From Desulfobulbaceae bacterium (GTDB lineage Bacteria; Desulfobacterota; Desulfobulbia; Desulfobulbales; Desulfobulbaceae): a stretch of DNA of 64,000 nucleotides. The position numbers were made by a program, and so were the translations under genes. The notes beneath the pieces were generated by a model. That model saw only the letters and a program-made list of their open reading frames with translations. It was not told where the DNA came from and did not search any database. How positions within the stretch are numbered: the first letter of the stretch is position 1; each line of letters starts with the position of its first letter. The stretch is from positions 1 to 64,000 of the forward strand of contig JAABTP010000004.1 in the NCBI GenBank assembly GCA_011389815.1. The letters are read 5' to 3'. Below, one piece after another: positions 1-8,502 of this stretch.

Positions 1-200
1 CCCTGCTGGCCACTGAGAATATCTTCAATACGGCGGCTGAGATCGGGCCACTGCTCTTTTGGCAGGGAGAAATCCGTCCCCAGGTTCAAAAGGGTATACT
101 GCCGTACCCCCTTTTCGGTTCGACGGGATTCCACTAACCGATAGGTAAAATATTTGCCGCCACCCTTCTTGCTCTTGATTGATGTTTTCCGAATATACAT
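1..200 (-). CDS. IS1634-like transposase, N-terminal part, cut by window edge
   Basis: The minus strand reads an open frame from ATG at 200 to the left window edge, beginning MYIRKTSIKSKKGGGKYF. This resembles the N-terminus of IS1634/IS4-type DDE transposases, which open with a short basic segment followed by a YRLVESRR-like strand. Only about 66 residues are visible and the catalytic DDE domain lies outside the window. I saw no inverted repeat between 200 and 360, so the element's end is not defined. The family call rests on N-terminal resemblance only. Confidence 0.55.
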   Translation of the reverse strand, partial: MYIRKTSIKSKKGGGKYFTYRLVESRRTEKGVRQYTLLNLGTDFSLPKEQWPDLSRRIEDILSGQQ

Positions 201-359
201 GGGGCGTATATTGACTTATTTTGTGTCCCATGTCAATCCCTGCCCCGCACTCTCTGGCACTACATTAAGAATCCGAAAATCTGTGATGAGTAATTACAGA
301 TATTTGAAAGAGGAGCAAGGCCCCAAAAAGGACTTTTTTTCGTGTTTTGAGCACAAATC

Positions 360-2090
360 CTACGAACTTGGGTTAGGGTAGAAGGTCGCAGTGGCACTGT
401 CTATACAATCTATCGGACCCCAGTGGAACGTGGCCTCAAAGGTGATCTCCGCCGGGGTGACATCATCTGCCGGAGCAACTATGGTGACAACATTGTCAGT
501 GTCAATAGTAACCGTCCAAGCTGCAGGGACATTCAATGCCTGCCAGGTGACATCGGAACATTCGCAGGTCTGATAGTCATCCAAATCAAAGGTCGAGAAC
601 GGCGCATACTGACCGGGTATCCCGGAAACTTGAGGGCTTTCATATGCCTCGCCGGAAGCAGCATCCTCCGTTTCCATTGTAATTCCTCCGCCGGTGACAT
701 TCAGCACAGCTTTCCATGTGTAAACGCCCAGATCATCACTGGGGATATTGTAGTTCACAGTGTCTGATCCCTGGAAATCGGTCAGTGTAATGGTGTCGTA
801 TTCAACGCCATCTCTATAGACGGTCAAAGTCCCGTCTGCCAAGAACCGTTCCACGCTGTAGTGAACGCTGACATCGTATCCCGTGTCTGTGCAGGCTGTT
901 CCCGGTACTGTGACATCAACGGAAACAGGGAAAATAGTTGCCTGAAGTATCACTATATACCAAGGCGTTGCTAGGTATTGACCAGCATAGTTATAACCGT
1001 TCCAATAGCCCGAGTCCGATGTTGGATGAATCTGATCATTGACCAAAAATTCACAGTAGTGACCCCACCAATCACCAGCCGGGGTTTCCGTATTTGGTTG
1101 AGCATTGGGGATTTCTGTTATCTGTAACAGCTCGAGTCCCTTAAACACGCCGAACATGGCATAAGGATGACCAAGATTTCCAAACCAACCGCCGGAAGGG
1201 CCGTCATTCCAACGCGAGTTGATGTAATCAATGGCCTTTTGTACTCTCGGACTATCTTTATCATCACCGAGATAGTAGAATTCTACAAGTAAACCGCCTG
1301 TTTTTGCAACGTTTATCCAATTGCCTTGAACATCATATCCTGAGCCGCCCGTTACCGGGTCCTGAATAAAGGTAACCCAGTGCTGCATTTCATCTTTCAC
1401 AAACTGGGGAGCATAGATCTCCCATTGTTCAGCAGCGACAAGACCAAGGGTGGGCCATTGTGCTACGGAATTGTCACCATAGCCAGTTGCATTATTGTAA
1501 TAAGAATAGCGCCAAGCACCGCGCCCATTCTCACCGTCTATCTGCGCCCAGGCACAGAAGTCCACCAAGTCTTCCATGACTTCCCGATAGGTCATTCCTT
1601 TTAGATCACCTGTGGAAACAACCCGATTCGGTGTGCTGCTGGCCACAAGAGCCTGCATGACAATACCGGTTTCATACATGTAGGTGTAGCCAGTGGAGTC
1701 GAAGTAAACACCTTGACCGTTGCCGTTGGTGTCTGGGTCGTCATTCCGGCCAGGATAGCCAACGGTCTGAAGATTGATGTTTATTTTATGACCATATTGG
1801 AAAATAAAATCCAACCCTTTCTCCACTTCATCAGAGTAGGAAGAGCCACCGCCGGGAAAATGCCCCTCGTTTTCCAATGAGAGTACCGCTGTAGCTGTGT
1901 TTGCCAGATAATAGTCCCACCCCGCCTGCCCGAAAGAACCATCAGCACGCTGCTGGCTCGCCAGCCAAGCCAAGCCGTCCTGAATGGCATCATCAATTTC
2001 GGCCTCGGTGGCTGCATTCACCTGTGCTGTTATAATCGGTAGCAGGCTACCGATTAGTGCCATCGTAATGGCAATGAACTGTTTTTTCAT
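360..2090 (-). CDS. Secreted alpha/alpha-toroid (prenyltransferase/squalene-oxidase repeat) protein
   Basis: This 576-residue protein starts with a clear signal peptide (residues 1-26, ending near QVNAATEA), so it is exported. Residues about 30-390 carry helical repeats with QQRADGSFG, a QKAIDYI helix and GGWFG-type turns. Such repeats occur in terpene cyclase/prenyltransferase-like toroids and in related secreted bacterial proteins of unknown role. I see no DXDD cyclase motif, so enzymatic activity is unlikely. Residues about 395-576 look like two beta-sandwich (Ig-like) domains, the last with a CEC motif and one more Cys. A GGAGGAAAGA ribosome-binding site precedes the ATG. It is monocistronic, with a MITE-like element just upstream that may carry or disrupt its promoter. 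A structural or adhesive cell-surface role is inference. Confidence 0.6.
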   Translation of the reverse strand: MKKQFIAITMALIGSLLPIITAQVNAATEAEIDDAIQDGLAWLASQQRADGSFGQAGWDYYLANTATAVLSLENEGHFPGGGSSYSDEVEKGLDFIFQYGHKININLQTVGYPGRNDDPDTNGNGQGVYFDSTGYTYMYETGIVMQALVASSTPNRVVSTGDLKGMTYREVMEDLVDFCAWAQIDGENGRGAWRYSYYNNATGYGDNSVAQWPTLGLVAAEQWEIYAPQFVKDEMQHWVTFIQDPVTGGSGYDVQGNWINVAKTGGLLVEFYYLGDDKDSPRVQKAIDYINSRWNDGPSGGWFGNLGHPYAMFGVFKGLELLQITEIPNAQPNTETPAGDWWGHYCEFLVNDQIHPTSDSGYWNGYNYAGQYLATPWYIVILQATIFPVSVDVTVPGTACTDTGYDVSVHYSVERFLADGTLTVYRDGVEYDTITLTDFQGSDTVNYNIPSDDLGVYTWKAVLNVTGGGITMETEDAASGEAYESPQVSGIPGQYAPFSTFDLDDYQTCECSDVTWQALNVPAAWTVTIDTDNVVTIVAPADDVTPAEITFEATFHWGPIDCIDSATATFYPNPSS

Positions 2091-2128
2091 TCTTTCCTCC
2101 TTATGTTTTTCTTGATGGTTACTTGTTT

Positions 2129-2356
2129 CAATACCTTCGCCATTCTGAATGGCGATCTTTCAGCAGAGGTTACAGTGTTTCAAAGAGTTAATAATTGACC
2201 TGTAAATTAAAAAACGGTCCGGGATTTGGCGGACAGAGTTTTAATTATTTTTATCTATACTCAACGAGTTACAGTGACAACCCACGAACACGTATTATAG
2301 CCCAATTAGCAAGCAAGTTGGGATGTAAGTCTGTTAGCTGAATGGCGAAGGTATTG
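2129..2356. mobile_element. MITE-like element, 17-bp terminal inverted repeats and 6-bp target duplication
   Basis: The segment begins with CAATACCTTCGCCATTC (2129-2145) and ends with its exact reverse complement (2340-2356). Immediately outside both ends lies the same hexamer TTGTTT (2123-2128 and 2357-2362), as expected for a target-site duplication. It is 228 bp long, AT-rich inside and has no ORF. The left end also folds on itself (CGCCATT-CTG-AATGGCG, 2139-2155). No transposase that would move it is visible in the window. Confidence 0.65.
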
Positions 2357-2432
2357 TTGTTTAACATTTTTCTGTTTTTCGATATCCACCTCCTTTTTTC
2401 GATTGATCACTGTCTGCCCCGAATAAGGCCGC

Positions 2433-2789
2433 CTATTCCTCCGGCTCCTCCTTCTTCTTCCCCCGCTTAATCTCACTGGTACGGGTGCCACCCGCCATTT
2501 CGTACTCGCTGCTGTCCTTGCCGTACTTGACGCCCACCCCGGCCAGCATCCGACCGGACTTGGTGCCGAGTTTTTTCTCCCGGTCGTTCAGCTCATTGAG
2601 TAATGCGTCGGCCTGGGCAAGCAGGGTATTGTACTGCTCCAGAGTGCTTTGCACCTCGGCGATCTCGTCCTCAAAGGCAGCGACCGTGAGGCCGTTGCCC
2701 AAATCCAGGTTCGGATCAATAGCCTTCAGGTTGGTGGCGCGTTCCTTTGCTTCGGCGATGACTTGTGATGATCTGCGTTTGTAGGCCAT
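2433..2789 (-). CDS. Hypothetical basic/charged 118-residue protein
   Basis: I chose ATG at 2789 because AGGAGGAAATCTC sits directly before it. The product begins MAYKRRSSQVIAEAKERA, has a long central helix rich in Glu/Gln/Leu (likely coiled coil), and ends with a TRTSEIKRGKKK basic tail. No catalytic motif is visible. The frame stays open upstream and is continuous with a heptad-repeat region up to 3185 except for one TGA at 3078-3080. The gene may therefore once have been the C-terminal part of a longer protein, or simply lie downstream of a decayed one. I do not recognise a named family. Confidence 0.55.
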   Translation of the reverse strand: MAYKRRSSQVIAEAKERATNLKAIDPNLDLGNGLTVAAFEDEIAEVQSTLEQYNTLLAQADALLNELNDREKKLGTKSGRMLAGVGVKYGKDSSEYEMAGGTRTSEIKRGKKKEEPEE

Positions 2790-2840
2790 GAGATTTCCTC
2801 CTGAAAAAATGGGTTTATCTTTGCCGTCACGGCGGTTGCG

Positions 2841-3185
2841 CATGTCCGGCAGCTGTTCCGGGATGTTCAATGTCTCATTTTGTACACCCCGGATGACGTT
2901 TCGTATATCCGGGAACACGTTCGGAACATCCTGAATCTCATCTCGGACGTTCAGAATGACGTTTTGGATGTGCAGAATTTCTTCCCGAACATCCGGGATC
3001 TCGTTTCGGACATTCAGAACCGCGTTTCGGATGTACGAGATCTCGTTTGGAACCTCCGTAATCTCGTCCCGGATATTTCAGATAAGGCTTTGTATCTCCG
3101 AAATCTTGATCAGGACATCCTCAACGAGGATTGGAACATCCAGAGGCTCGTTCTGATCATCCAGATTATTATTTCGTGTAGACAT
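2841..3185 (-). repeat. 21-nt periodic heptad-repeat region, coding-like, one in-frame TGA
   Basis: The minus strand from ATG at 3185 (preceded by AGAGGTG) encodes a tandem heptad pattern of the type NVRNEIP-DVREEIL-HIQNVIL, at least ten units with a 21-nt period. A TGA at 3078-3080 ends the first ORF after 35 residues (3078-3185). The same frame then continues uninterrupted into the gene at 2433-2789. The TGA sits where other units have Ser, Thr, Leu or Pro, so a TCA-to-TGA change is the simplest origin. The plus strand over the same stretch also encodes a heptad pattern, with only a TTG start, which follows from the near-palindromic unit. Confidence 0.55.
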
Positions 3186-3482
3186 GAGCACCTCTGAACG
3201 TTATGAATGGAGAGTGAAAAGATGCAGAGGTACTTTGGCAAGCTCTGTCATGCAAATCGGTTGTTTCAACCTTTGATCATAACAACATTCTCTGTTATCA
3301 GGAAAAAGTCAAGCGGAAAATTAAAGCAAAACAGACAGATAAATGAGATTGATAATCATTGCCGTTGTCTTGTGGCGATTCCATCCGCATCGAAACAGGT
3401 ACGGTGGGATTACTTTGCAGCACCTCCCGACCTTTTTTTGCCTGCTTGTGCAGAGGCTGATCTCTTGGTATAGTTGCCCATT

Positions 3483-4994
3483 ATGAAAAAGAATGATAAG
3501 TATATCCTTTCCGCTGCTACCGTACTGGCCCTGTTCCCGGACGGGTTAGTGGAGAAGCTGGCAGCCGTGCATCAGGAATTCGGCGGTGAAATCTATTTGG
3601 TAGGCGGTGCAGTGCGTGATCTGCTTCTGGGGCGGCAGCCTGGCGATCTTGATTTCACCGTAGCTTGCAATGCCGAACAATGGGCAGAAAAGTTACAAGT
3701 TATCACCGGCGGAACCTATGTGGAATTGGGTCGGGAGGAAGACGCAGCCCGGATTGTGCTTCGGAAAGGAGTGGATGTTGATTTTTCTTCGTTCCGGGCC
3801 GGTGCGCAGTCCATTGCAGAGGATCTGGAGAAACGTGACATCACTGTGAATGCCTTGGCCGTGCCAGTCCATGATCTGCTCACAGGTCGTTGTCAGGACC
3901 AGAATGAGTTACCAATCATTGATCCGACAGGTGGGCTTGTTGATTTGGAGCAACAGCAGGTACGGGTTGCCGGGAAAAAGAGTTTTTCTGATGATCCGTT
4001 GCGGATGCTCCGGGTGTTTCGTTGTGCTGCGGTCCTTGATTTTACCATTGAATCGGATACCCTGGAACAGATCCACCAGCAGCGGGAAAGTATTGATCGG
4101 GTAGCCACGGAACGGGTTGCCTATGAGCTGGACTTGATTATGGCCTCACCCAGAGCGCATCAAACCTTCAGCGCGATGCGGGACAGCGGGTTGCTTTGGG
4201 AAATTTTGCCAGAACTGCGGGCAGGGCAGGGCATGGATCAGCCTGCCAGTCATCATCTGGATGTGTTTGAGCATTGCCTGGAGACTCTGTATCAGATGGA
4301 GCAGGTGCTTGCAGACCTTGAACATTACTTCCCGGTGACTTTCCCGGTAATGACAGAGTATTTGGCAACGAAAAAACGGCAGGTGCAGATGAAATGGGCT
4401 GCTCTGTTCCATGATGTGGGCAAACCCGTTACCTATGGGATCAATGAGGACAAAGGCGGGCGGATCACCTTTTATAACCATGATCTGCGCGGGGCTGACA
4501 TCCTGACTGAAATCGCCGGGCGGCTTCGGTGGGCCAAAGAAGACACTGCGCTGGTCGCTCGGTTGATTGGTGGCCATATGCGTCCGTTTTTTCTTGCCAA
4601 TAATCAGCGGCAGGGCAAGCTGACCCTGAAAGCCTGTCTGCGTCTGGTGCGAAAAATTGGAGAACACCTTCCTGGTTTGTTTCTGGTCGCCATGTCCGAT
4701 GCTTTGGCTGGGAAAGGTGAGGCCAGCCCTGATGATATTGAGCAGGAGGTGGCCGGACTTTTTGACCGTCTGCTTCAGGTCGAGGAAAAGCATGTGACCC
4801 CGGTGCGCACGGCTCCTCCTCTGATTACAGGCAGGGATTTGATCGAAGAACTCGGTCTTACACCTGGTCCCTTGTTCCGTGAAATTTTGGACCAAGTGGA
4901 AGAGGCCCATATGGAACATCGGGTCAGTACCCGTGAGGAAGCACTGGCTTTGGCAGCCTCGGAGGCGGAAGACCTGTCCCGCCAATCCTTCTGA
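3483..4994 (+). CDS. cca: CCA-adding tRNA nucleotidyltransferase / poly(A) polymerase family with HD domain
   Basis: The product adds or repairs the 3' CCA of tRNA. The class II nucleotidyltransferase head is clear at residues about 35-60 (GGAVRDLLLGR followed by GDLDFTV, the metal-binding DxD). An RNA/nucleotide-binding segment follows (DPLRMLRVFR, with RVATERVAYEL after it). The C-terminal half holds an HD phosphohydrolase-type domain (LFHDVGKP). At 503 residues it matches HD-containing CCA/PAP enzymes. I took ATG at 3483 over an upstream in-frame TTG at 3474. It precedes rlmE with two palindromes in between. Whether it adds the whole CCA or only part of it cannot be read from sequence alone. 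Confidence 0.85.
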   Translation: MKKNDKYILSAATVLALFPDGLVEKLAAVHQEFGGEIYLVGGAVRDLLLGRQPGDLDFTVACNAEQWAEKLQVITGGTYVELGREEDAARIVLRKGVDVDFSSFRAGAQSIAEDLEKRDITVNALAVPVHDLLTGRCQDQNELPIIDPTGGLVDLEQQQVRVAGKKSFSDDPLRMLRVFRCAAVLDFTIESDTLEQIHQQRESIDRVATERVAYELDLIMASPRAHQTFSAMRDSGLLWEILPELRAGQGMDQPASHHLDVFEHCLETLYQMEQVLADLEHYFPVTFPVMTEYLATKKRQVQMKWAALFHDVGKPVTYGINEDKGGRITFYNHDLRGADILTEIAGRLRWAKEDTALVARLIGGHMRPFFLANNQRQGKLTLKACLRLVRKIGEHLPGLFLVAMSDALAGKGEASPDDIEQEVAGLFDRLLQVEEKHVTPVRTAPPLITGRDLIEELGLTPGPLFREILDQVEEAHMEHRVSTREEALALAASEAEDLSRQSF

Positions 4995-5012
4995 GCAATA
5001 AAGTCAAGAAAA

Positions 5013-5058
5013 AGCCCTGAAGGGGCTGTAATTAACCAGCTCAGGGTAACACCCTGAG
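5013..5058. repeat. Two short palindromes after cca (REP-like / possible terminator)
   Basis: AGCCC-TGAAG-GGGCT (5013-5027) is followed by CTCAGGGTAACACCCTGAG (5040-5058), a perfect hairpin with a 3-nt loop. A near-identical CTCAGGG palindrome recurs at 58859-58877, so this is a dispersed repeat family rather than only a local terminator. No long T-run follows. Confidence 0.5.
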
Positions 5059-5084
5059 TATTTTCATGTACAATCTGAATCACC

Positions 5085-5681
5085 ATGCGGAAAGAACAGG
5101 ATTTTTATTTTCATAAGGCGAAAAAAGATAATTACCCGGCTCGGTCAGTATATAAGCTGGAAGAGGCCCAGCAGAAGCATAAATTTCTTAAAAAGAAACA
5201 ACGTGTTTTAGATCTGGGCTGTCATCCGGGCAGCTGGAGTCTGTATGCAGCCAAGGTGGTTGGAGCCAAGGGAGCTGTGGTTGGTGTTGATCTCCAGCAC
5301 ACCGATATTCCCACCCAAAAAGACCATGCTGAAATTACCTGGCTCTGTTATGATGTCTATTCTGATGAACTGGTCCCTGAGCTGCGCAAACTTTGGCCCG
5401 GTTTTCACGCCCTGATCAGCGATATGGCTCCGAGAACCACCGGTAATCAATTTTCCGATCACCAGTACTCCCTGCGCCTGTGCCGTCGGGCTTTGGAAAT
5501 TGCTGAGTTGATGCTCCATGAGAACGGCAGTTTCTATTGCAAGGTCTTTCAGGGGGAAGATTTTCCGGAGTTTCAGCAAGAATGCAAACAGCGCTTTTCC
5601 ACGGTTAAGGTGGTGAAGCCTCAGAGTTCCCGTACTGAAAGCCGGGAGATATTTTTGTTGGGACGTGGGTTTAGGCGATAG
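5085..5681 (+). CDS. rlmE: 23S rRNA (uridine-2'-O)-methyltransferase RlmE (FtsJ/RrmJ)
   Basis: RlmE methylates the 2'-OH of U2552 in the 23S rRNA A-loop, using SAM. The 198-residue protein shows the whole family plan: ARSVYKLEE with the first catalytic Lys, LDLGCHPGSWS as SAM motif I, LISDMAPRTTGN with the catalytic Asp, YCKVFQGE with the second Lys, and SSRTESREIFLL with the Glu. The K-D-K-E tetrad is therefore intact. It lies between cca and yebC on the same strand with gaps of about 90 bp, so co-transcription is possible. Confidence 0.92.
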   Translation: MRKEQDFYFHKAKKDNYPARSVYKLEEAQQKHKFLKKKQRVLDLGCHPGSWSLYAAKVVGAKGAVVGVDLQHTDIPTQKDHAEITWLCYDVYSDELVPELRKLWPGFHALISDMAPRTTGNQFSDHQYSLRLCRRALEIAELMLHENGSFYCKVFQGEDFPEFQQECKQRFSTVKVVKPQSSRTESREIFLLGRGFRR

Positions 5682-5759
5682 AATTTTTTCGAAGGAAAAC
5701 ACCGGCGATGTCGGTTCGATTTTTATACATGATTTAACAGTAACGAAGGAGAAGTAACC

Positions 5760-6509
5760 GTGTCAGGACATTCAAAATGGAGCACCATTAAGAGGAAGAA
5801 AGGTGCCAACGATGCAAAGCGAGGCAAGATTTTCACCAAGCTGATCAAGGAGATCACCGTGGCAGCCAAGATGGGCGGCGGCGACCCGGACGGTAACCCC
5901 AGGCTGCGTAGTGCCATTAATGCGGCCAAGACCGAAAACATGCCCAAGGATAATATCGACCGAGCCATCAAAAAAGGTACCGGCGACCTGGACGGCGCAG
6001 TCTACGAAGAGATCCTCTACGAGGGCTATGGGCCTGCTGGCGTGGCTGTGCTGGTGGAGACCATGACCGATAATAAGAACCGGACGGTCGCGGATATTCG
6101 TCATTATTTTTCCAAGAGCAACGGCAATCTGGGCGAGTCCGGCTGCGTGGCCTGGATGTTTGATAAGCGTGGCGTGATCGTGGTGGATGCCGAAGGCGTG
6201 GAAGAAGAGGAGCTAATGGAATTGGCTATTGAGGCTGGTGCGGAAGACGTGGTCGAAGAGGAAGGCAGCTTTCGAATCCTCACCACTCCCGAGGACTTCA
6301 ACGATGTGGTTGATACCTTGGAAAAAGCCGAGATTAAGATGGATGAGGCATCCATCTCAATGGTACCGCAGAATACTGTGGAAGTGGCTGAAGAGAAACC
6401 GGCCAAGAATCTGCTGAACCTGCTGGATAATCTGGACGATCATGACGATGTCCAGAAGGTTCATGCCAACTTCGACATCCCGGATGAAATCATAGAGGCC
6501 CTGTCATAG
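5760..6509 (+). CDS. yebC: YebC/PmpR family protein (translation/transcription regulator)
   Basis: It starts at GTG 5760 after an AAGGAG box. The N-terminus [20 protein letters not shown] is the family signature, and the length (249 residues) is typical of the three-domain YebC fold. Family members were described as DNA-binding regulators, and more recently some have been reported to relieve ribosome stalling. Its position directly before ruvC is conserved in many bacteria. The C-terminus is acidic. Its stop overlaps the probable start of ruvC. Confidence 0.92.
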   Translation: MSGHSKWSTIKRKKGANDAKRGKIFTKLIKEITVAAKMGGGDPDGNPRLRSAINAAKTENMPKDNIDRAIKKGTGDLDGAVYEEILYEGYGPAGVAVLVETMTDNKNRTVADIRHYFSKSNGNLGESGCVAWMFDKRGVIVVDAEGVEEEELMELAIEAGAEDVVEEEGSFRILTTPEDFNDVVDTLEKAEIKMDEASISMVPQNTVEVAEEKPAKNLLNLLDNLDDHDDVQKVHANFDIPDEIIEALS

Positions 6510-7018
6510 ACAATTTCCGGCCTCTTTATCGGCAAGGCGAGCCGGTACGGATTATCGGCATTGATCCCGGCTCCCGGATTACCGGCTACGGCATCATTGA
6601 TAAGCAGGGGGCAGGGCTTGGCTTTGTCACCTGCGGCACCATCCGCACCGGCACAGAAAAAGATTTTTCCCGGCGCCTCCTCATCATCTTTCAAGGGATC
6701 TCTGAGGTTATGGAACAGTATAAGCCGGAGGTTGCAGCAGTGGAAGATCTGTTTTCTGCCCATAATGTGCGCTCAGCCCTTAAGCTGGGCCAGGCTAGAG
6801 GTGCTGCCGTGACAGCAGCCATGAACCAGGGTTTACCGGTGGATGATTACACGCCTCGGGTGGTCAAACAGGCCGTGGCTGGCTACGGGCATGCTGAGAA
6901 AGAGCAGGTGCAACACATGGTGCGCACCTTGCTCGGTCTCAGCGGCGCACCGAGTAGCGATGCTGCTGATGCCTTGGCTGTGGCTATCTGTCATGCCAAT
7001 CATATGGATCGGTTGTAG
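6506..7018 (+). CDS. ruvC: Holliday junction endonuclease RuvC, non-canonical start
   Basis: RuvC cleaves Holliday junctions after branch migration by RuvAB. The RNase H-fold catalytic residues are present: Asp in [15 protein letters not shown], Glu in [11 protein letters not shown], and the C-terminal Asp residues in [13 protein letters not shown]. The frame is open from 6488, but no ATG, GTG or TTG lies upstream of the conserved core. The best local fit is ATA at 6506: it overlaps the yebC stop and an AGAGG lies 7 nt upstream, giving 170 residues. GTA at 6545 or ATT at 6551 would give about 155. The 5' boundary is therefore uncertain, while the gene identity is not. No ruvA or ruvB follows here. 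Confidence 0.85.
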   Translation: MDNFRPLYRQGEPVRIIGIDPGSRITGYGIIDKQGAGLGFVTCGTIRTGTEKDFSRRLLIIFQGISEVMEQYKPEVAAVEDLFSAHNVRSALKLGQARGAAVTAAMNQGLPVDDYTPRVVKQAVAGYGHAEKEQVQHMVRTLLGLSGAPSSDAADALAVAICHANHMDRL

Positions 7019-7043
7019 TTCTTTCGAGTCAAGGAGGTGATTT

Positions 7044-7451
7044 ATGGGTACTGTTCAGCGCAACCTGCTGGTTTATCTTCCATTGATCGGCGTAATCATT
7101 GCCCTTGGACTGCCTGCCCGTCTTGTTCCTCATTTCCTGCCCAACTGGTATGTCACCTATGCCGGTGATTTTCTCTGGGCCATGCTGGTCTTTTTTCTTT
7201 ACGCACTCCTCTTTCGCTTTTCCACGAAAACATGCATCGTTGTTGCGCTGCTGACTGCCTACCTTATCGAACTTTCCCAGCTCTTTCATCCGGCCTGGCT
7301 GGACTCTCTCCGTTCCATCCGCCTCTTTGGTTTTATCCTTGGCTTTGGCTTTCTCTGGTCTGATCTTGTTGCCTACACCTTGGGGATCTCCTTGGCAGCC
7401 GGTATTGATTGGTTGTTGCTCAATACGGTATGCAAAGATGCTGATTATTAG
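7044..7451 (+). CDS. DUF2809-type small membrane protein
   Basis: This 135-residue protein has four predicted membrane segments (about residues 9-27, 40-60, 66-82 and 95-125). It carries the family pattern of an Asp in GDFLWAMLVFF and an ELSQLFHPAWLDSLR loop between membrane helices. These features match DUF2809 proteins, whose function is unknown. An AAGGAGG site precedes the ATG and the gene follows ruvC by 25 bp, so it may ride on the yebC-ruvC transcript. Confidence 0.7.
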   Translation: MGTVQRNLLVYLPLIGVIIALGLPARLVPHFLPNWYVTYAGDFLWAMLVFFLYALLFRFSTKTCIVVALLTAYLIELSQLFHPAWLDSLRSIRLFGFILGFGFLWSDLVAYTLGISLAAGIDWLLLNTVCKDADY

Positions 7452-7519
7452 TGTGGGAATACTGCGGGGGAAGAAAAAAGAATGTTTTCGGGGTGAGAGG
7501 GCAATGTGTTTTTTTTACA

Positions 7520-7596
7520 TGGTAGGCGAGGCGGGATTCGAACCCGCGACCTTCGGCTTCGGAGGCCGACACTCTATCCAGCTGAGCTACCCGCCC
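7520..7596 (-). tRNA. tRNA-Arg (anticodon CCG)
   Basis: The minus strand folds into a standard 77-nt cloverleaf. The acceptor GGGCGGG pairs (with two G-U pairs) with CTCGCCT. The D-arm begins TAGCTCAGC and the anticodon loop is CTCCGAA, giving anticodon CCG for the Arg codon CGG. The T-arm is GCGGG-TTCGAAT-CCCGC, followed by discriminator A and an encoded 3' CCA. It stands alone between two protein genes. Confidence 0.95.
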
Positions 7597-7791
7597 GTAC
7601 TCTGGGTAAGGAATGCCTGTACGATGAATAAGTATGAGAATCAATATCCAACCTCTGGCATTCGCTGACCCAATATAGTATTATTACTGTACGTCTGTAA
7701 ATAAAAAAAAGCTCTATCCAATAAAGAAAATCCAGCGTTCTTGTTACTTGCCCCTCAAAAGAGGGGAAATCTGTTGACCCTTTTGTTTTTT

Positions 7792-8502
7792 ATGCAGAAA
7801 AAAAGATTGACCGAGTTGGCAGCAGTGACTGTTGCCCTCCTGTTGGTGACCGCCGTTCTCTGGCTCACCGATGCTGATCGTTTTATCACCTCGCTTGTTC
7901 CCCGTGACCTTACTATTGCTGCTGTGCTTCCTGAGTGCAACAGGGCCTGGCCTGTGGGAAATCTTTTTCCCTGGAATATCCTGTATGAGGTTGCGCCGAT
8001 CCCGGCAGTTATCCTTGCTGTTTCAGCCGTATTTGTTCTGTTGATGGGTTTTTTTCGTGAGCGCTTTGCCCATTGGCGTAAAAAGGCTCTTTTTATCCTG
8101 TTGTTGCTTGCCATAGGTCCAGGGCTGGTTATCAATGTCCTGCTTAAAGGAGAGCTTGGCAGACCCCGTCCCCGTCAGATCGTTGAATTTGGTGGAGAGC
8201 ATCAGTTTACCCAGTGCTGGCAACCGGGCGGCGGAGGCAGCAATAGCTCGTTTCCTTCCGGTCATGCTGCGATTGCTTTTTTTCTCATGGCCCCTTGGTT
8301 TGTGTTACGGGATGGAAAGAAACGGTATGCAGAGGCCTTTTTGGTTACTGGCCTCCTGTTTGGCACCCTGGTTGGCGTTGCCCGGATTCTTCAGGGAGGG
8401 CATTTTGTCAGCGATATTCTATGGGCTGGAGGGATTTTATATCTTGTAGGCAGTCTGTTAGGGCTTGCCTTGGGAATGCATAAGGATGGTGTGGCTGATT
8501 AG
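7792..8502 (+). CDS. PAP2-family membrane phosphatase
   Basis: The protein carries the three PAP2 signatures in order: KGELGRPRPRQ, then FPSGHA, then ARILQGGHFVSD. The catalytic His residues are in the second and third motifs. Six membrane segments surround them. PAP2 enzymes dephosphorylate lipid phosphates such as undecaprenyl pyrophosphate, phosphatidylglycerol phosphate or lipid A, with the active site facing the periplasm. The LpxE/LpxT-like insertion GGEHQFTQCWQPGGGGSNSS between motifs 1 and 2 hints at a lipid A or polyprenyl substrate, but this cannot be settled from sequence. ATG 7792 was preferred to an upstream TTG. It ends tail-to-tail, overlapping the next gene by 4 bp. Confidence 0.75.
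   Translation: MQKKRLTELAAVTVALLLVTAVLWLTDADRFITSLVPRDLTIAAVLPECNRAWPVGNLFPWNILYEVAPIPAVILAVSAVFVLLMGFFRERFAHWRKKALFILLLLAIGPGLVINVLLKGELGRPRPRQIVEFGGEHQFTQCWQPGGGGSNSSFPSGHAAIAFFLMAPWFVLRDGKKRYAEAFLVTGLLFGTLVGVARILQGGHFVSDILWAGGILYLVGSLLGLALGMHKDGVAD

Noticed and set aside
2841-3185. CRISPR array at the 21-nt repeats
   Set aside because: Units are contiguous, degenerate and have no spacers. They are heptad-coding, not CRISPR.
2880-3197. Plus-strand heptad ORF over the 21-nt repeats
   Set aside because: It begins with TTG without a ribosome-binding site, and the pattern is the mirror of the minus-strand heptads. Kept only as part of the repeat description.
3207-3473. 88-codon ORF before cca
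   Set aside because: No family resemblance, weak start, ends directly before cca. Probably non-coding.
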